DNA from: Hymenobacter sp. BRD67
Lineage (GTDB): Bacteria; Bacteroidota; Bacteroidia; Cytophagales; Hymenobacteraceae
DNA: 64,000 nt
Assembly (NCBI RefSeq): GCF_013256425.1
Contig: NZ_CP053904.1
Coordinates: 2,542,001-2,606,000 of the forward strand
Reading direction: 5' to 3'
The notes below the pieces were generated by a model. That model searched no databases and was not told where the DNA came from. It saw nothing but the letters and a program-made list of their open reading frames with translations. Shown piece by piece: positions 9,234-17,784 of the stretch. Both the position numbers and the translations under genes were made by a program. The stretch's first letter is position 1; each line of letters starts with the position of its first letter.

Positions 9234-10712
9234 ATGCTGACAGCTTTTCTCGTCTTCTTCCCGCTTGCCGCCGCCCTGCTCCTTCACTTTGCCAAAGGCG
9301 GCGCGGCCCGGGCCCTGGCCTTGGGAGCCTCTTTACTGGAGTTTGCCGTTGCCGTGTTCGCGGCCTTCTCCTACGTTCACAACGGGCCCGCCGGCTTCGA
9401 CCTCAACCTCAGCTGGATACCGTCGGCCGGCATCAGCTTTCACCTTGGCATTGACGGGCTGAGCCTGTGCCTGGTGCTGCTGACTACGGTGCTGGTGCCG
9501 ATTATCCTGCTCACCGCTTTCCGGCACGAGGAATATGACAACCCCGGCGCGTTCTACGCCCTGGTGCTGTTTATGCAAACCGGCCTGCTGGGCGTGTTCA
9601 CGGCCCTCGATGCGTTCGTGTTTTATTTCTTCTGGGAAGTGGCGCTGATTCCGATTTATTTCCTGGCCGGCGCCTGGAGCCGCTCCGACCGCCGCATCCA
9701 GATTACATTTAAGTTCTTCCTGTACACTATTATCGGCTCGCTGTTTATGCTGGCCGGCTTCGTGTACCTGTACCTGCAAACCGGCCCGGCTGCCGGCTCG
9801 CTGGCCGCGCACTCCTCCGATATTCAGGCGTTCTACGCCGCGGGTAAGCAGCTGGCCGCTTCGCAGCAGGGTTGGCTGTTCTGGCTCATCTTCGCGGCCT
9901 TCGCCGTGAAGATGCCCATTTTCCCATTTCACACCTGGCAGCCCGATACGTACACCGAGTCGCCGGCCCCGGCCACGATGCTGCTTTCGGGCATCATGCT
10001 GAAAATGGGCATCTACGGCTGCCTGCGCTGGCTGCTGCCGGTAGTACCGCTGGGCGTGAGCCAGTGGCAGCACCTGGTGATAGTACTGGCTATTATCGGC
10101 ATCGTCTACGGGGCTATTATCGCTATCCGTCAGCGCGATATGAAGCGCCTTATCGCCTATTCGTCGCTCTCGCACGTGGGCCTGATGATTGCCGGCGTAT
10201 TCTCGCTCAAGGCCATCGGCCTGCAGGGCGCAGTGGTGCAGATGCTGGCTCACGGCGTGAACGTGGTGGGTATGTTTCTGGTGGCCGACGCCATTGAGCG
10301 CCGCACCGGCACCCGCTACCTGCCCGACCTCGGCGGCCTCACCCGCCGCACGCCGCTGCTCTCGGTCTGCTTTCTGGTAATGCTGCTCAGCACGGTGGCC
10401 CTGCCCCTCACGGGCGGTTTTGTGGGCGAGTTTCTGCTGCTGGCGGGCGTGTACGAGTTCAATATGTGGGCCGGCGCGGTAGCGGGCCTCACCATCATCT
10501 TCTCGGCCGTGTACCTGCTGCGCATGTACCAGCGCGCCATGCTCGGGCCCGATTCAGCTTACTCCGAAACCATCACCGACCTCAGCGGCGCCGAGCTGGC
10601 CATGTTTGCGCCGCTCATCGTGCTGGTGTTCTGGCTGGGCTTGTTCCCCGGCACTTTCCTGCATTTGTCTGAGCCGACCATCAGCGGAATCCTGACCTTA
10701 GTCGGCCGGTAA
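9234..10712 (+). CDS. nuoM: NADH-quinone oxidoreductase subunit M
   Basis: Membrane proton-pumping subunit of complex I, related to Mrp antiporters. The 492 residues are almost all hydrophobic helices. The conserved charged sites are seen: Glu in FYFFWEVALIPIYFLAG, Lys in FAVKMPIFPFHTWQPDTY, and a Lys/His region in the QRDMKRLIAYSSLSHVG block. ATG at 9234. nuoN follows 124 bp later. The upstream gene is mnmH on the opposite strand, so nuoL is not adjacent, unlike the usual nuoA-N order. A TAnnTTTG-like element lies at 9168-9175, but I see no good -33 box for it. Confidence 0.95.
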   Translation: MLTAFLVFFPLAAALLLHFAKGGAARALALGASLLEFAVAVFAAFSYVHNGPAGFDLNLSWIPSAGISFHLGIDGLSLCLVLLTTVLVPIILLTAFRHEEYDNPGAFYALVLFMQTGLLGVFTALDAFVFYFFWEVALIPIYFLAGAWSRSDRRIQITFKFFLYTIIGSLFMLAGFVYLYLQTGPAAGSLAAHSSDIQAFYAAGKQLAASQQGWLFWLIFAAFAVKMPIFPFHTWQPDTYTESPAPATMLLSGIMLKMGIYGCLRWLLPVVPLGVSQWQHLVIVLAIIGIVYGAIIAIRQRDMKRLIAYSSLSHVGLMIAGVFSLKAIGLQGAVVQMLAHGVNVVGMFLVADAIERRTGTRYLPDLGGLTRRTPLLSVCFLVMLLSTVALPLTGGFVGEFLLLAGVYEFNMWAGAVAGLTIIFSAVYLLRMYQRAMLGPDSAYSETITDLSGAELAMFAPLIVLVFWLGLFPGTFLHLSEPTISGILTLVGR

Positions 10713-10721
10713 ACATCTTAT

Positions 10722-10825
10722 TGTCATGCTGACGAAGGAAGCATCTTATCACGGCTGCTTTTGTCAGAATTCATATTTTCAGCTTGCGCGGACGTGATAA
10801 GATGCTTCGCAAGCTCAGCATGACA
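10722..10825. repeat. Palindromic intergenic repeat between nuoM and nuoN
   Basis: Two imperfect inverted arms of 32-33 nt, 10722-10753 (TGTCATGCTGACGAAGGAAG...) and 10793-10825 (ending AGCTCAGCATGACA), enclose about 39 nt. The whole would form a long hairpin in the nuoMN transcript. The TGTCATGCTGA ... AGATGCTTCGCAAGCTCAGCATGACA style suggests a dispersed extragenic palindrome; only one copy is seen in this window, so the repeat status is an inference. Confidence 0.65.
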
Positions 10826-10836
10826 GGCGTACTTCT

Positions 10837-12261
10837 ATGCTCCCCATCGTTCTCCTCTCCGTCTTCGGCATTGCCAACCTGTTCTTAGGCTTTCTGCGCT
10901 CCAACCGGGCGCTGCTGCCGTTTGCGCTGGTGGTGCTGGCTCTCATTTTTGGCGTCAACCTGCTCGACTGGAACCACGCCGGCAGCATGACGGGCCTGTT
11001 CGACTCGCCCTACGTGACCCAGATGCTCAGCGTAAACAACTACTCGGTGGCCTTCTCTGGCATCGTGTTGTTTACGGCGCTGGTGCTGCTGCCCTTTTCG
11101 CGCTCCTACGTAGCCGCCCACGAGCCCAACCTGGCCGAATACTACTCGCTGCTGCTGTTTTCGCTGGTCGGGGCCATTATGATGGTGAGCTATAATCACC
11201 TCATCATGCTGTTTGTGGGCATTGAGATTCTGAGCATCAGCATGTACGTGCTGGCCGGCTCCGACAAGCGCAACGTGCGCTCCAACGAAGCGGCGCTCAA
11301 ATATTTCCTGCAAGGTTCCTTCGCTACGGGCATTCTGCTTTTTGGCATTGCGCTGGTGTATGGCGCTACCGGCACTTTCCAGCTTAACGAGCTGGCTACC
11401 AATATCGCGGCGCCGGCCAATGCCAGCCTGCAGCCCATGCTGTATGTGGGTGTGCTGCTAATGGTTATCGGTATCGGCTTTAAAATATCGGCCGCACCCT
11501 TCCACTTCTGGACGCCCGACGTGTACGAAGGTACCCCGACGTTCTTCACCGCCTTCATGAGCACGGTGGTGAAAACGGTTGGCTTCGCCGCTTTCCTCAA
11601 GCTGCTGGTAGTAGCGCTGCCCGGCACCAGCGCCGTGTGGCTGCCCACCATCACGGCCATGTGCGTGCTTACGCTGCTGCTCGGCAACGTGGGCGCCGCC
11701 GTGCAAACCAGCGCCAAGCGCATGCTGGCTTATTCGAGCGTGAGCCACGCCGGCTACCTGCTGCTGGGCCTCGTGGCCGGCCGCGGCCAGCTGAGCGGCC
11801 CGGCGGCACAAAGCATTTTCTTTTATAGCCTGGCGTATTCCATCGCTACGGTAGCGGCCTTTGGCGTGCTCAAGCTGGTGGCCGACCAGCGCGGACGCGA
11901 AGACTACGCCGGCCTGGCGGGCCTGGCACGGACCAACCCCCTGCTGGCTTTCGTGATGACAGTGGCCATGCTGTCGCTGGGTGGCATACCGCTCACGGGA
12001 GGCTTCTTCGGCAAATTTTTCATCTTCACGGCCGTGGCTTCGCAGGGCTACATCTGGCTGGTTGTATTCGCGGTGCTCATGAGCATGGTGGGTATTTACT
12101 ACTACCTCAAGCCTGCTATTGCCATGTACATGCGCCCCGCCGAGCCGGGTGCCGACGCCCCGATTGTGGTTGACGGCTTCCAGTCGGCCACGTTGGTGCT
12201 GCTGGCAATTCTGACGCTGGTGCTGGGCATCCTGCCCGGCTTCCTGACCGGGCTGTTTTAA
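10837..12261 (+). CDS. nuoN: NADH-quinone oxidoreductase subunit N
   Basis: Third antiporter-like membrane subunit of complex I, 474 residues with about 14 predicted helices. Family blocks include EILSISMYVLAG, AALKYFLQGSFATGILLFG, FKISAAPFHFWTPDVYEGTP, TVVKTVGFAAFLKL and AKRMLAYSSVSHAGYLLLG. ATG at 10837 directly after the palindromic repeat. It is co-oriented with nuoM and followed by a strong terminator, so nuoMN is a two-gene transcription unit at most. Confidence 0.95.
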   Translation: MLPIVLLSVFGIANLFLGFLRSNRALLPFALVVLALIFGVNLLDWNHAGSMTGLFDSPYVTQMLSVNNYSVAFSGIVLFTALVLLPFSRSYVAAHEPNLAEYYSLLLFSLVGAIMMVSYNHLIMLFVGIEILSISMYVLAGSDKRNVRSNEAALKYFLQGSFATGILLFGIALVYGATGTFQLNELATNIAAPANASLQPMLYVGVLLMVIGIGFKISAAPFHFWTPDVYEGTPTFFTAFMSTVVKTVGFAAFLKLLVVALPGTSAVWLPTITAMCVLTLLLGNVGAAVQTSAKRMLAYSSVSHAGYLLLGLVAGRGQLSGPAAQSIFFYSLAYSIATVAAFGVLKLVADQRGREDYAGLAGLARTNPLLAFVMTVAMLSLGGIPLTGGFFGKFFIFTAVASQGYIWLVVFAVLMSMVGIYYYLKPAIAMYMRPAEPGADAPIVVDGFQSATLVLLAILTLVLGILPGFLTGLF

Positions 12262-12293
12262 ATATAGTATAAATACTATATCATCTCAACGAT

Positions 12294-12326
12294 AAAAACC
12301 CTCGGCATCATTGCCGAGGGTTTTTT
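12294..12326 (+). terminator. Rho-independent terminator of nuoMN
   Basis: CCCTCGGCA / TGCCGAGGG stem with a four-base loop, preceded by five A and followed by six T. It would act on nuoMN and, because of the flanking A run, possibly also on transcription from the opposite strand. Confidence 0.9.
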
Positions 12327-12353
12327 GTGCTGTTTCGAAACTAAGGCACGAGG

Positions 12354-12440
12354 CGGGCTGCCAGCTCTTGGCCGGCCGCTCGTCGGGCGTGCCAGCCGTT
12401 CTTACCCAGAGCGGACAGCCGGCCAAAAGCCGGCAGCCCG
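12354..12440. repeat. GC-rich inverted repeat between nuoN and ndh
   Basis: Two arms, 12354-12377 (CGGGCTGCCAGCTCTTGGCC...) and 12416-12440 (reverse complement, ending AAGCCGGCAGCCCG), form an imperfect inverted pair. The right arm is identical over 25 nt to 60152-60176 elsewhere in the window, so this is a dispersed extragenic element. Confidence 0.6.
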
Positions 12441-12458
12441 ACCGCGTGACCATTACTT

Positions 12459-13858
12459 TTACGAGGCCGGTAGCGGCGCTGGCTGCGCTACTTCCTCCTG
12501 AATGGCGGGCGGCGTGGGGTTGTACTGCGCGGTAGCCGTGGCGAGCTCGGCGGCCCGCTTGCCCTTGTCGTCTTTCATATCGCGGCGCGAAAAAGGCCGG
12601 ATAATCAGGCGCAGCGCCTGGTCGGAGCTGAAATAGCTGAAGGCCCAGTCTACAAAAGCCACCACCTTGTTGCGGAAGCCCACCAGCGTCATCAGGTGGA
12701 CAAACAGCCAGGTGAGCCAGCCCAGGAAGCCCCGGAAGTGGACGTTTTTGGGCAGGTCTACCACGGCCTTGTTGCGGCTCACAATGGCCATCACCCCTTT
12801 ATTGGTGTACTTGAAATCCTTGGGCACTTCGCCCGAATGAGGCGCTGCAGGTTATCGGCCAGCAGCTCGGCCTGTTGCTGGGCTACGGGGGCCAGCATGG
12901 GCAGGCCCTTGGGCATCTCCGGGGTTACCATATCGGCCACGTCGCCGATGGCAAACACATGGGGCACGCCCTGCACCTGGTTCCACAGGTTCACGGTGAG
13001 GCGCTTGTTGCGGGTTACAACCTCGTCGGGCAGCCCCGGAATGACAGCCCCGTTAACGCCGGCCGCCCACACCATATTTTCAGTCAGGATATACTCCGTA
13101 TCGGAATAATACGCCCGGCCATCCTCAAAGCGCTTGATAGCTGTGTTGAGGTGCACCAGCACGCCCAGCTCGTCCATGTAGCGCTTGGCATCTTCCTGCG
13201 AGGCCTTCGACATGGGCCCTAGCAGCGCCGGACCAGCCTCGACCAGGAAAATCTGCATCTGGCGCAGGTCCAGTTCGGGGTAGTCTTTGGGCAATACGTG
13301 CCGGCGCATCTCGGCCAGCGAGCCGCTGATTTCGACGCCCGTGGGGCCGCCGCCCACTACCACGATATTGAGCAGCGCCTGCCGCTTCTCGGGGTCGGTT
13401 TCGAGCAGTGCCTGCTCAAAGTTCTGGAAGATGAAGCTGCGCAGGTTCAGCGCGTTCGGGATACTTTTTATCTGCATCGCGTTTTTTTCGATGCTTTCTA
13501 TCCCAAAAAAATTGGTGAGCGAGCCCGTGGCCAGCACCAGGTAGTCGTAGCGAATATCGCCCACGCTCGTTTGCAGAGTCTTGGCAGCCGGCACCACCCC
13601 CTTCACGTCGGCCATGCGATAGAAGAAGTTTTGCTGGCCCGCAAAAATCTTACGCAGCGGATAGGCGATGCTATCGGCCTCCAGGGCGCCGGTGGCCACC
13701 TGGTAGAGCAGCGGCTGGAAATTGTGGTAGTTGTTACGGTCTACTATCACCACCTGCACGGGCGCATCGGCCAGCGACTGCGCCAGCCGAAGGCCCCCAA
13801 AGCCGCCGCCCACTATTACCACGCGCGGCTGCGTCGAAACCGGAAGATTTGTATCCAT
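12459..13858 (-). CDS. ndh: Type II NADH:quinone oxidoreductase (NDH-2) (frameshift)
   Basis: Single-subunit, non-pumping NADH dehydrogenase that passes electrons to quinone on the inner face of the membrane. It has an FAD dinucleotide fold (VVIVGGGFGGLRLAQSL), NFQPLLYQVATGALE, LVLATGSLTNFFG, an NAD fold (NIVVVGGGPTGVEISGSL) and AIGDVADM. The C-terminal membrane-anchor region has FLGWLTWLFVHLMTLVGFRN. About 466 residues after restoring one base at the CCC run 12832-12834, which joins NLQRLIRG to EVPKDFKYTNKG. ATG 13858 is chosen over a TTG seven codons upstream. It converges on nuoN. Confidence 0.9.
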
Positions 13859-13946
13859 AGAAAAAGCAAAAGGTGGCAATCGACTGCCACCTTCGCTTTA
13901 CCTGCAAAATCGCCCTGGGGTTCTAAAATTTTAGCGTCTGGTCGAG

Positions 13947-14621
13947 CTAATAGTCAGTCCCTTCTTTCTTCTTAAACTCGCCATCCTTCACCTGCTTCAC
14001 CAATTGCAGCCAGCTAAAGGGGTTCAGCAACGGATTGTTGCTGTGCGGGTTGGGGGCCGTGCCCATGCGGCGGTCGTAGTTATACTGCTGCTGCGACATG
14101 GTTTGCCGGTAGTTGGCGGTGGCCCCCATAGGCTGCGAGTTAAATATCTTGCGCATCAGCTCTTCGTTGAGGTTGTCGGCGGCTGCCGAGCCTTTTTCGG
14201 TGGGCATGCGTAGCGCCAGGAAGGCCCGCTTAAAGGCCTGCTCGGTGGCATACGGGAAGATGCGCACTTCGGGCAGCACGGTAGCATCTTCCTTCAGGGA
14301 GATAATAACCGAGAAGCTTTGGCGCTGATAGTCAGCCGGAATGATGATAGTTTGGTTGCGGTAGCCCAGCGAGCGAATGACTACGCTATCGCCGGCCAGC
14401 ACAGCCATTGAGAAGTAGCCGTAGGCGTTGGTGGTGGTGCCGCGGCCGGCCTTGGGCACGTACACCGAGGCGCCGGGCACGCCCAATAAGCTGTCGCCGC
14501 TCGCCACAATACCCGTGAACTGCACTATCCGGCGCTTGCCCTGTGCCCAGGCGTGAGGAGCGGCCAGCAGCCCAGTGAGGAGTACCAGGCTAAGCATCAA
14601 AAGGAAACGGCGACTATTCAC
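13947..14621 (-). CDS. Secreted protein with carboxypeptidase-like regulatory domain
   Basis: 224 residues with a signal peptide (LLMLSLVLLTGLLAAPHAWA) and an N-terminal CarboxypepD_reg-like beta-sandwich (FTGIVASGDSLLGVPGASVY ... GTTTNAYGYFSM ... VVIRSLGYRNQTI). This domain is common on Bacteroidota outer-membrane and periplasmic proteins. The C-terminal half is polar, ends PFSWLQLVKQVKDGEFKKK, and is not recognised. It starts with GTG at 14621; a hydrophobic signal follows at once. Function unknown. It is divergent from an ArsR-type regulator 106 bp away. Confidence 0.7.
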   Translation of the reverse strand: MNSRRFLLMLSLVLLTGLLAAPHAWAQGKRRIVQFTGIVASGDSLLGVPGASVYVPKAGRGTTTNAYGYFSMAVLAGDSVVIRSLGYRNQTIIIPADYQRQSFSVIISLKEDATVLPEVRIFPYATEQAFKRAFLALRMPTEKGSAAADNLNEELMRKIFNSQPMGATANYRQTMSQQQYNYDRRMGTAPNPHSNNPLLNPFSWLQLVKQVKDGEFKKKEGTDY

Positions 14622-14727
14622 GGCGGGACAGGTTATCGGGGTTGTGCTGTAACAAATATACGAACCTACCCGCCGGTCGTACTTTTGAAGGGCCCGGCCT
14701 GGCCGGCTCAGCCATTCTTAACCATAG

Positions 14728-15120
14728 ATGCGCGTAAAACATTTCCCGGTTGCATTCGGGCAGCAGCTTTTTAAAGCACTCGGCGACGAAAGCCGCGTGC
14801 GCATCCTGCATTTGCTGTGGCGCAATCAGGAACTGGTGGTCGGTGACCTGGAGCAGGTGCTGGACTTTACCCAAACCAAAACGTCGCGGCAGCTGGCTTA
14901 TCTGAAGAACGCGGGCCTGGTGGGCGTGCGGCGGCTCGATAACTGGATGTTTTATTTTCTGCGCGATGAAACCCTTGAGCTGCTCCAGCAATTGCTAGGG
15001 CTGATGGAGCGCGACCCCCAGCTGATGCGCGACCAGCAGGTGTACCAAACGCTCTGGAATAACCGTGAGCTGGCCGCTTACAAAATCCAGAATCGCCGCT
15101 GGCTGCCGCCGGCGCAATAG
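14728..15120 (+). CDS. ArsR-family winged-helix transcriptional regulator
   Basis: 130 residues with the ArsR fold: FKALGDESRVRILHLLW, a recognition-helix region VLDFTQTKTSRQLAYLKNAGLV, and a wing VRRLDNWMFYFL. No clear metal-binding Cys cluster is visible, so it may respond to a non-metal signal. ATG at 14728. A 2Fe-2S ferredoxin gene follows 37 bp downstream and yjjG after that, probably in one operon. A TACTTTTG element at 14680-14687 may be its -7 box. Confidence 0.85.
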   Translation: MRVKHFPVAFGQQLFKALGDESRVRILHLLWRNQELVVGDLEQVLDFTQTKTSRQLAYLKNAGLVGVRRLDNWMFYFLRDETLELLQQLLGLMERDPQLMRDQQVYQTLWNNRELAAYKIQNRRWLPPAQ

Positions 15121-15157
15121 AAAACATATAAAATTACCTATATTAAACCCCGACTTC

Positions 15158-15451
15158 ATGCCTGAGCGCCGCCTGTTTGTTTGCACTAATCAGAAATCGG
15201 GGATTGGCGAAGCAGTTGCCAAAGCACTGAAAAAGGAGCTGAAAGCCCAGGGAGTGAAAACGATGCTTGCCGACGGGCGAAAGCTGCACACCCGCATCCA
15301 GACCTGCAGTTGCCTCGACCGCTGCGAGCACTGCAAAAAAGGCCCTGGGGCGGCATTGGTGGTATATCCCGATGAAATTTACTACAACGACGTGCAGCCT
15401 AAAGATGCCGCTTGCGTCGTAGCGTCGCTGGCGGCCAGCGCCAAAAAATAA
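15158..15451 (+). CDS. Thioredoxin-like [2Fe-2S] ferredoxin domain protein
   Basis: 97 residues with the thioredoxin-like ferredoxin fold: a first Cys in RLFVCTNQ and a second cluster CSCLDRCEHCKKGP, followed by LVVYPDEIYYNDV. These match the Cys arrangement of stand-alone (2Fe-2S) ferredoxins related to the NuoE C-terminal domain. It would carry electrons in the cytosol; partner unknown. Start ATG 15158 (MPERRLFV) is at the family N-terminus. It lies between the ArsR regulator and yjjG. Confidence 0.8.
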   Translation: MPERRLFVCTNQKSGIGEAVAKALKKELKAQGVKTMLADGRKLHTRIQTCSCLDRCEHCKKGPGAALVVYPDEIYYNDVQPKDAACVVASLAASAKK

Positions 15452-15466
15452 GCTCTTTTCTTCCGT

Positions 15467-16162
15467 ATGAAAGCCTACCGACACCTCTTTTTCGACCTCG
15501 ACCACACGCTCTGGGACTTCGAAACCAATGCCAACGAAACGCTCCGGCAGCTGTTTGCCGACTACGAACTGGCCCGCCACGGCTTGTCGTTTGAGCAGTT
15601 TAGCCAGCGCTACAGCGAAGTAAACCATGCCCTGTGGCGGCTTTACCAAAGCAATAAAGTGACGCAGAAGCAGCTGCGCGAAGTGCGCTTTACCCGCACG
15701 CTTACCCGGCTCGGCGTGGCCGAAGCCGACATTCCGGCCGATATCTCGCAGCGGTTTACCAGCATTTTGCCGCTTAAGGCGGCCGTATTTCCGCACACCC
15801 ACGAAGTGCTGGGCTATCTAAAGCAAAAAGGCTATATTCTGCATCTTATCACCAATGGCTTCGAGGACGTGCAGCACATCAAGCTGGCCTCGTCGAGCCT
15901 CACGCCTTATTTCGACGAGATTATCACCTCCGAGGCCAGCGGCCACCTCAAGCCCGACCCGCGCATGTTTGCCCATGCGCTGGAGCGCACCGGGGCCACG
16001 GCGGCCGAAAGCCTGATGATAGGCGACAACCTGGAGTGCGACGTGCTGGGCGCCTACAACGCGGGCATCGACCAGGTGTACTTCAACCCGGAGAAGCGAC
16101 GGCACTTTGCCCAGACAACCTACGAAATCAGCAGCCTCGATGAGCTGCGCGCTTTTCTGTAG
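15467..16162 (+). CDS. yjjG: HAD-family pyrimidine nucleotidase, YjjG type
   Basis: 231-residue HAD hydrolase that dephosphorylates (non-canonical) pyrimidine nucleoside monophosphates. Motif I FFDLDHTLWDF carries both catalytic Asp residues (DLDHT), motif II is in HLITNGF, motif III is the Lys in GHLKPDPRMF, and motif IV is MIGDNLECDVLGA. YjjG-type assignment rests on HTLWDFETNANETL. ATG at 15467, 15 bp after the ferredoxin gene. A strong inverted repeat at 16192-16275 follows and may end the transcript. Confidence 0.88.
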   Translation: MKAYRHLFFDLDHTLWDFETNANETLRQLFADYELARHGLSFEQFSQRYSEVNHALWRLYQSNKVTQKQLREVRFTRTLTRLGVAEADIPADISQRFTSILPLKAAVFPHTHEVLGYLKQKGYILHLITNGFEDVQHIKLASSSLTPYFDEIITSEASGHLKPDPRMFAHALERTGATAAESLMIGDNLECDVLGAYNAGIDQVYFNPEKRRHFAQTTYEISSLDELRAFL

Positions 16163-16191
16163 CCGCAACGCCCACATTGCAAAAAGACGCC

Positions 16192-16275
16192 AGCCTGCCA
16201 GGAGCGCTTTTTAGCGTAGAAATACGGTACCCAAAGACCAAGTATTTCTACGCTAAAAAGCGCTCCTGGCAGGCT
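16192..16275. repeat. Perfect 34-bp inverted repeat downstream of yjjG
   Basis: Arms 16192-16225 (AGCCTGCCAGGAGCGCTTTT...) and 16242-16275 are exact reverse complements over 34 nt, with a 16-nt spacer. The RNA hairpin would be very stable. There is no T tract directly after it, so it is either a hairpin stop/stabiliser for yjjG mRNA or a mobile-element-like palindrome (MITE or REP type). Confidence 0.85.
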
Positions 16276-16355
16276 ATTACTTTGTGGTATTAAAAATAAC
16301 ACTTAGCACGCTAAAATACCTGTCTGCTAGTGTGCTAATCACAACGGTTTTTCTT

Positions 16356-16363
16356 TAGCTTTG
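16356..16363 (+). promoter_or_regulatory. Possible -7 element upstream of the collar-protein genes
   Basis: TAGCTTTG matches the Bacteroidota TAnnTTTG box in the 350-bp gap before 16626. I find no convincing TTTG -33 box at the usual distance. Apart from this element and the inverted repeat, the gap 16276-16625 shows nothing I can assign; a 73-codon open frame there looks spurious. Confidence 0.3.
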
Positions 16364-16625
16364 CTGGCAGCTACCTGCTTAGGTACCACGGCTTTCCTTT
16401 TTCCTGCTTGCCCAGCCTTTATGCTGCTTTAGCGCACCTCTGCTGCCCGGCAAGCCCCTGGCAGAATCATCGAGAATCGGTGACTCTGCCTCCGTCAGGT
16501 TCTTATATCCGCAACTGGCCCTCTGCCAGGGCTGCTTCGCCTGTTTCTAAAGTGCCCGGTGCTACCGGCCTGGGTGCTCAGTATCCTACGCTTCTTCTAT
16601 CCTTCCTTCTACCCCTCTTCAACGC

Positions 16626-17114
16626 ATGAAAAAACTTACTACTCAAGTCAATGGGTATGGAGTTGACACCCCAGCCCTACCCAGCTCGGCTTCGAGGCGA
16701 AACTGGCTGAAAGGCCTGAGCGCCTTGCTTGGCACGGGCTTGCTGGCCGCGCCTGCGGCCTTGCTGGCCAGCCCGGCCGCCGCCGGCACCCTGCTGCTTC
16801 CGGCGGCAGCGCTCGCCGGGGGCGATGAATACATTGGCATGGTGAAGCTGTTGGCAGGCGCGGCCGTGCCAGCGGGCTGGACGCCCTGCGATGGCCGGCT
16901 GCTGCCGGTGGCCGAGCACCCTGCCTTGTTTGCGCTGCTGAGATATACCTACGGCGGCGACGGCCGCACCACTTTCGCCTTGCCCAGGCTGGGCGGGGTC
17001 ACGCCGGCAGGCACGTTCTGCGCCATTAAAACGGCCAACGGCCCGGCTACTACCACGGCCCTGACTGAGCTGCGGCTGCTGCACCAGCGCCAGACTCCGG
17101 CCAGGGTAGCCTAG
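16626..17114 (+). CDS. Tail-collar (MdpB-like) domain protein with Tat-type signal
   Basis: 162 residues. The N-terminus carries a twin-arginine motif (SRRNWLKG, Arg 24-25) followed by a hydrophobic, Ala-rich segment, which suggests export by the Tat system. The mature part begins DEYIGMVKLLAGAAVPAGWTPCDGRLLPVAEHPALF and TYGGDGRTTFALPRL, the core of phage tail-collar / microcystin-dependent-protein domains. It lacks the long variable C-terminal half of its three downstream relatives. The biological role of the family is not established. First of four tandem collar genes. Confidence 0.75.
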   Translation: MKKLTTQVNGYGVDTPALPSSASRRNWLKGLSALLGTGLLAAPAALLASPAAAGTLLLPAAALAGGDEYIGMVKLLAGAAVPAGWTPCDGRLLPVAEHPALFALLRYTYGGDGRTTFALPRLGGVTPAGTFCAIKTANGPATTTALTELRLLHQRQTPARVA

Positions 17115-17204
17115 CCCGTGCCCTGGGCGGGCTGCCGGGGCTTCCCCTAAATTTTACCTTCTGTCCTGTTACCTTATTTCCTTTCACCCTTTACTTTTTT
17201 TAGT

Positions 17205-17741
17205 ATGGACCCTTTTGTGGGAGAAATCCGCCTGATGCCCTACACCTTCGCGCCGCAGGGCTGGTTCTCGTGCAGCGGCCAGCTGCTGGCCATTCAGCAG
17301 TACACCGCGCTGTTTTCGCTGCTCGGCACTCAGTATGGTGGCAATGGCACCACTACGTTTGGCCTGCCCGACCTGCGCGGGCGGGCCGGTATAGGCGCGG
17401 GCCAGGGCCCAGGGCTACAAAGCTACCCCCAAGGCACCATGACAGGCACCGAAACCGTAACGCTGCTAGCTGCTGAGATGCCAGTGCACACCCATAGCGT
17501 GAGCGCCCCGGTGCCGGTAAATACCGGCCGGGGCACCGCCGCTTCGCCACTGAACGGCTACTTCGCCAAGACGGCGTCGGAGGAATATGGCTCGACGGCC
17601 GACAACGGCAGCATGGCCGCCGGCGTGGTGACCGGCACCGCCAGCATGGTGGGAGGCAACCAGCCCCACGGCAACCTGATGCCTTACCTACCGCTCAACT
17701 ACTGCATCGCGTGGCAGGGAGTTTTCCCGCAGCGGCAATAA
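17205..17741 (+). CDS. Tail-collar (MdpB-like) domain protein
   Basis: 178 residues with no signal peptide. Starts DPFVGEIRLMPYTFAPQGWF, then CSGQLLAIQQYTALFSLLGT, QYGGNGTTTFGLPDLRGR, GTETVTLLAAEMPVHTHS and the C-terminal PYLPLNYCIAWQGVFPQ. This is the standard collar-domain order (receptor-binding tip domain in phage, MdpB in bacteria). Second of four copies; spacing to the next is 43 bp. No other phage structural genes are near, so a prophage is unlikely. Confidence 0.85.
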   Translation: MDPFVGEIRLMPYTFAPQGWFSCSGQLLAIQQYTALFSLLGTQYGGNGTTTFGLPDLRGRAGIGAGQGPGLQSYPQGTMTGTETVTLLAAEMPVHTHSVSAPVPVNTGRGTAASPLNGYFAKTASEEYGSTADNGSMAAGVVTGTASMVGGNQPHGNLMPYLPLNYCIAWQGVFPQRQ

Positions 17742-17784
17742 AGTACCGGTTTCCTCTCATCTCTCCTTATTAAGCTAGTTTACT

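Noticed and set aside
16408..16629. 73-codon ORF before the first collar gene
   Set aside because: Overlaps the start of the collar gene, has no recognisable features and sits in a likely leader region.
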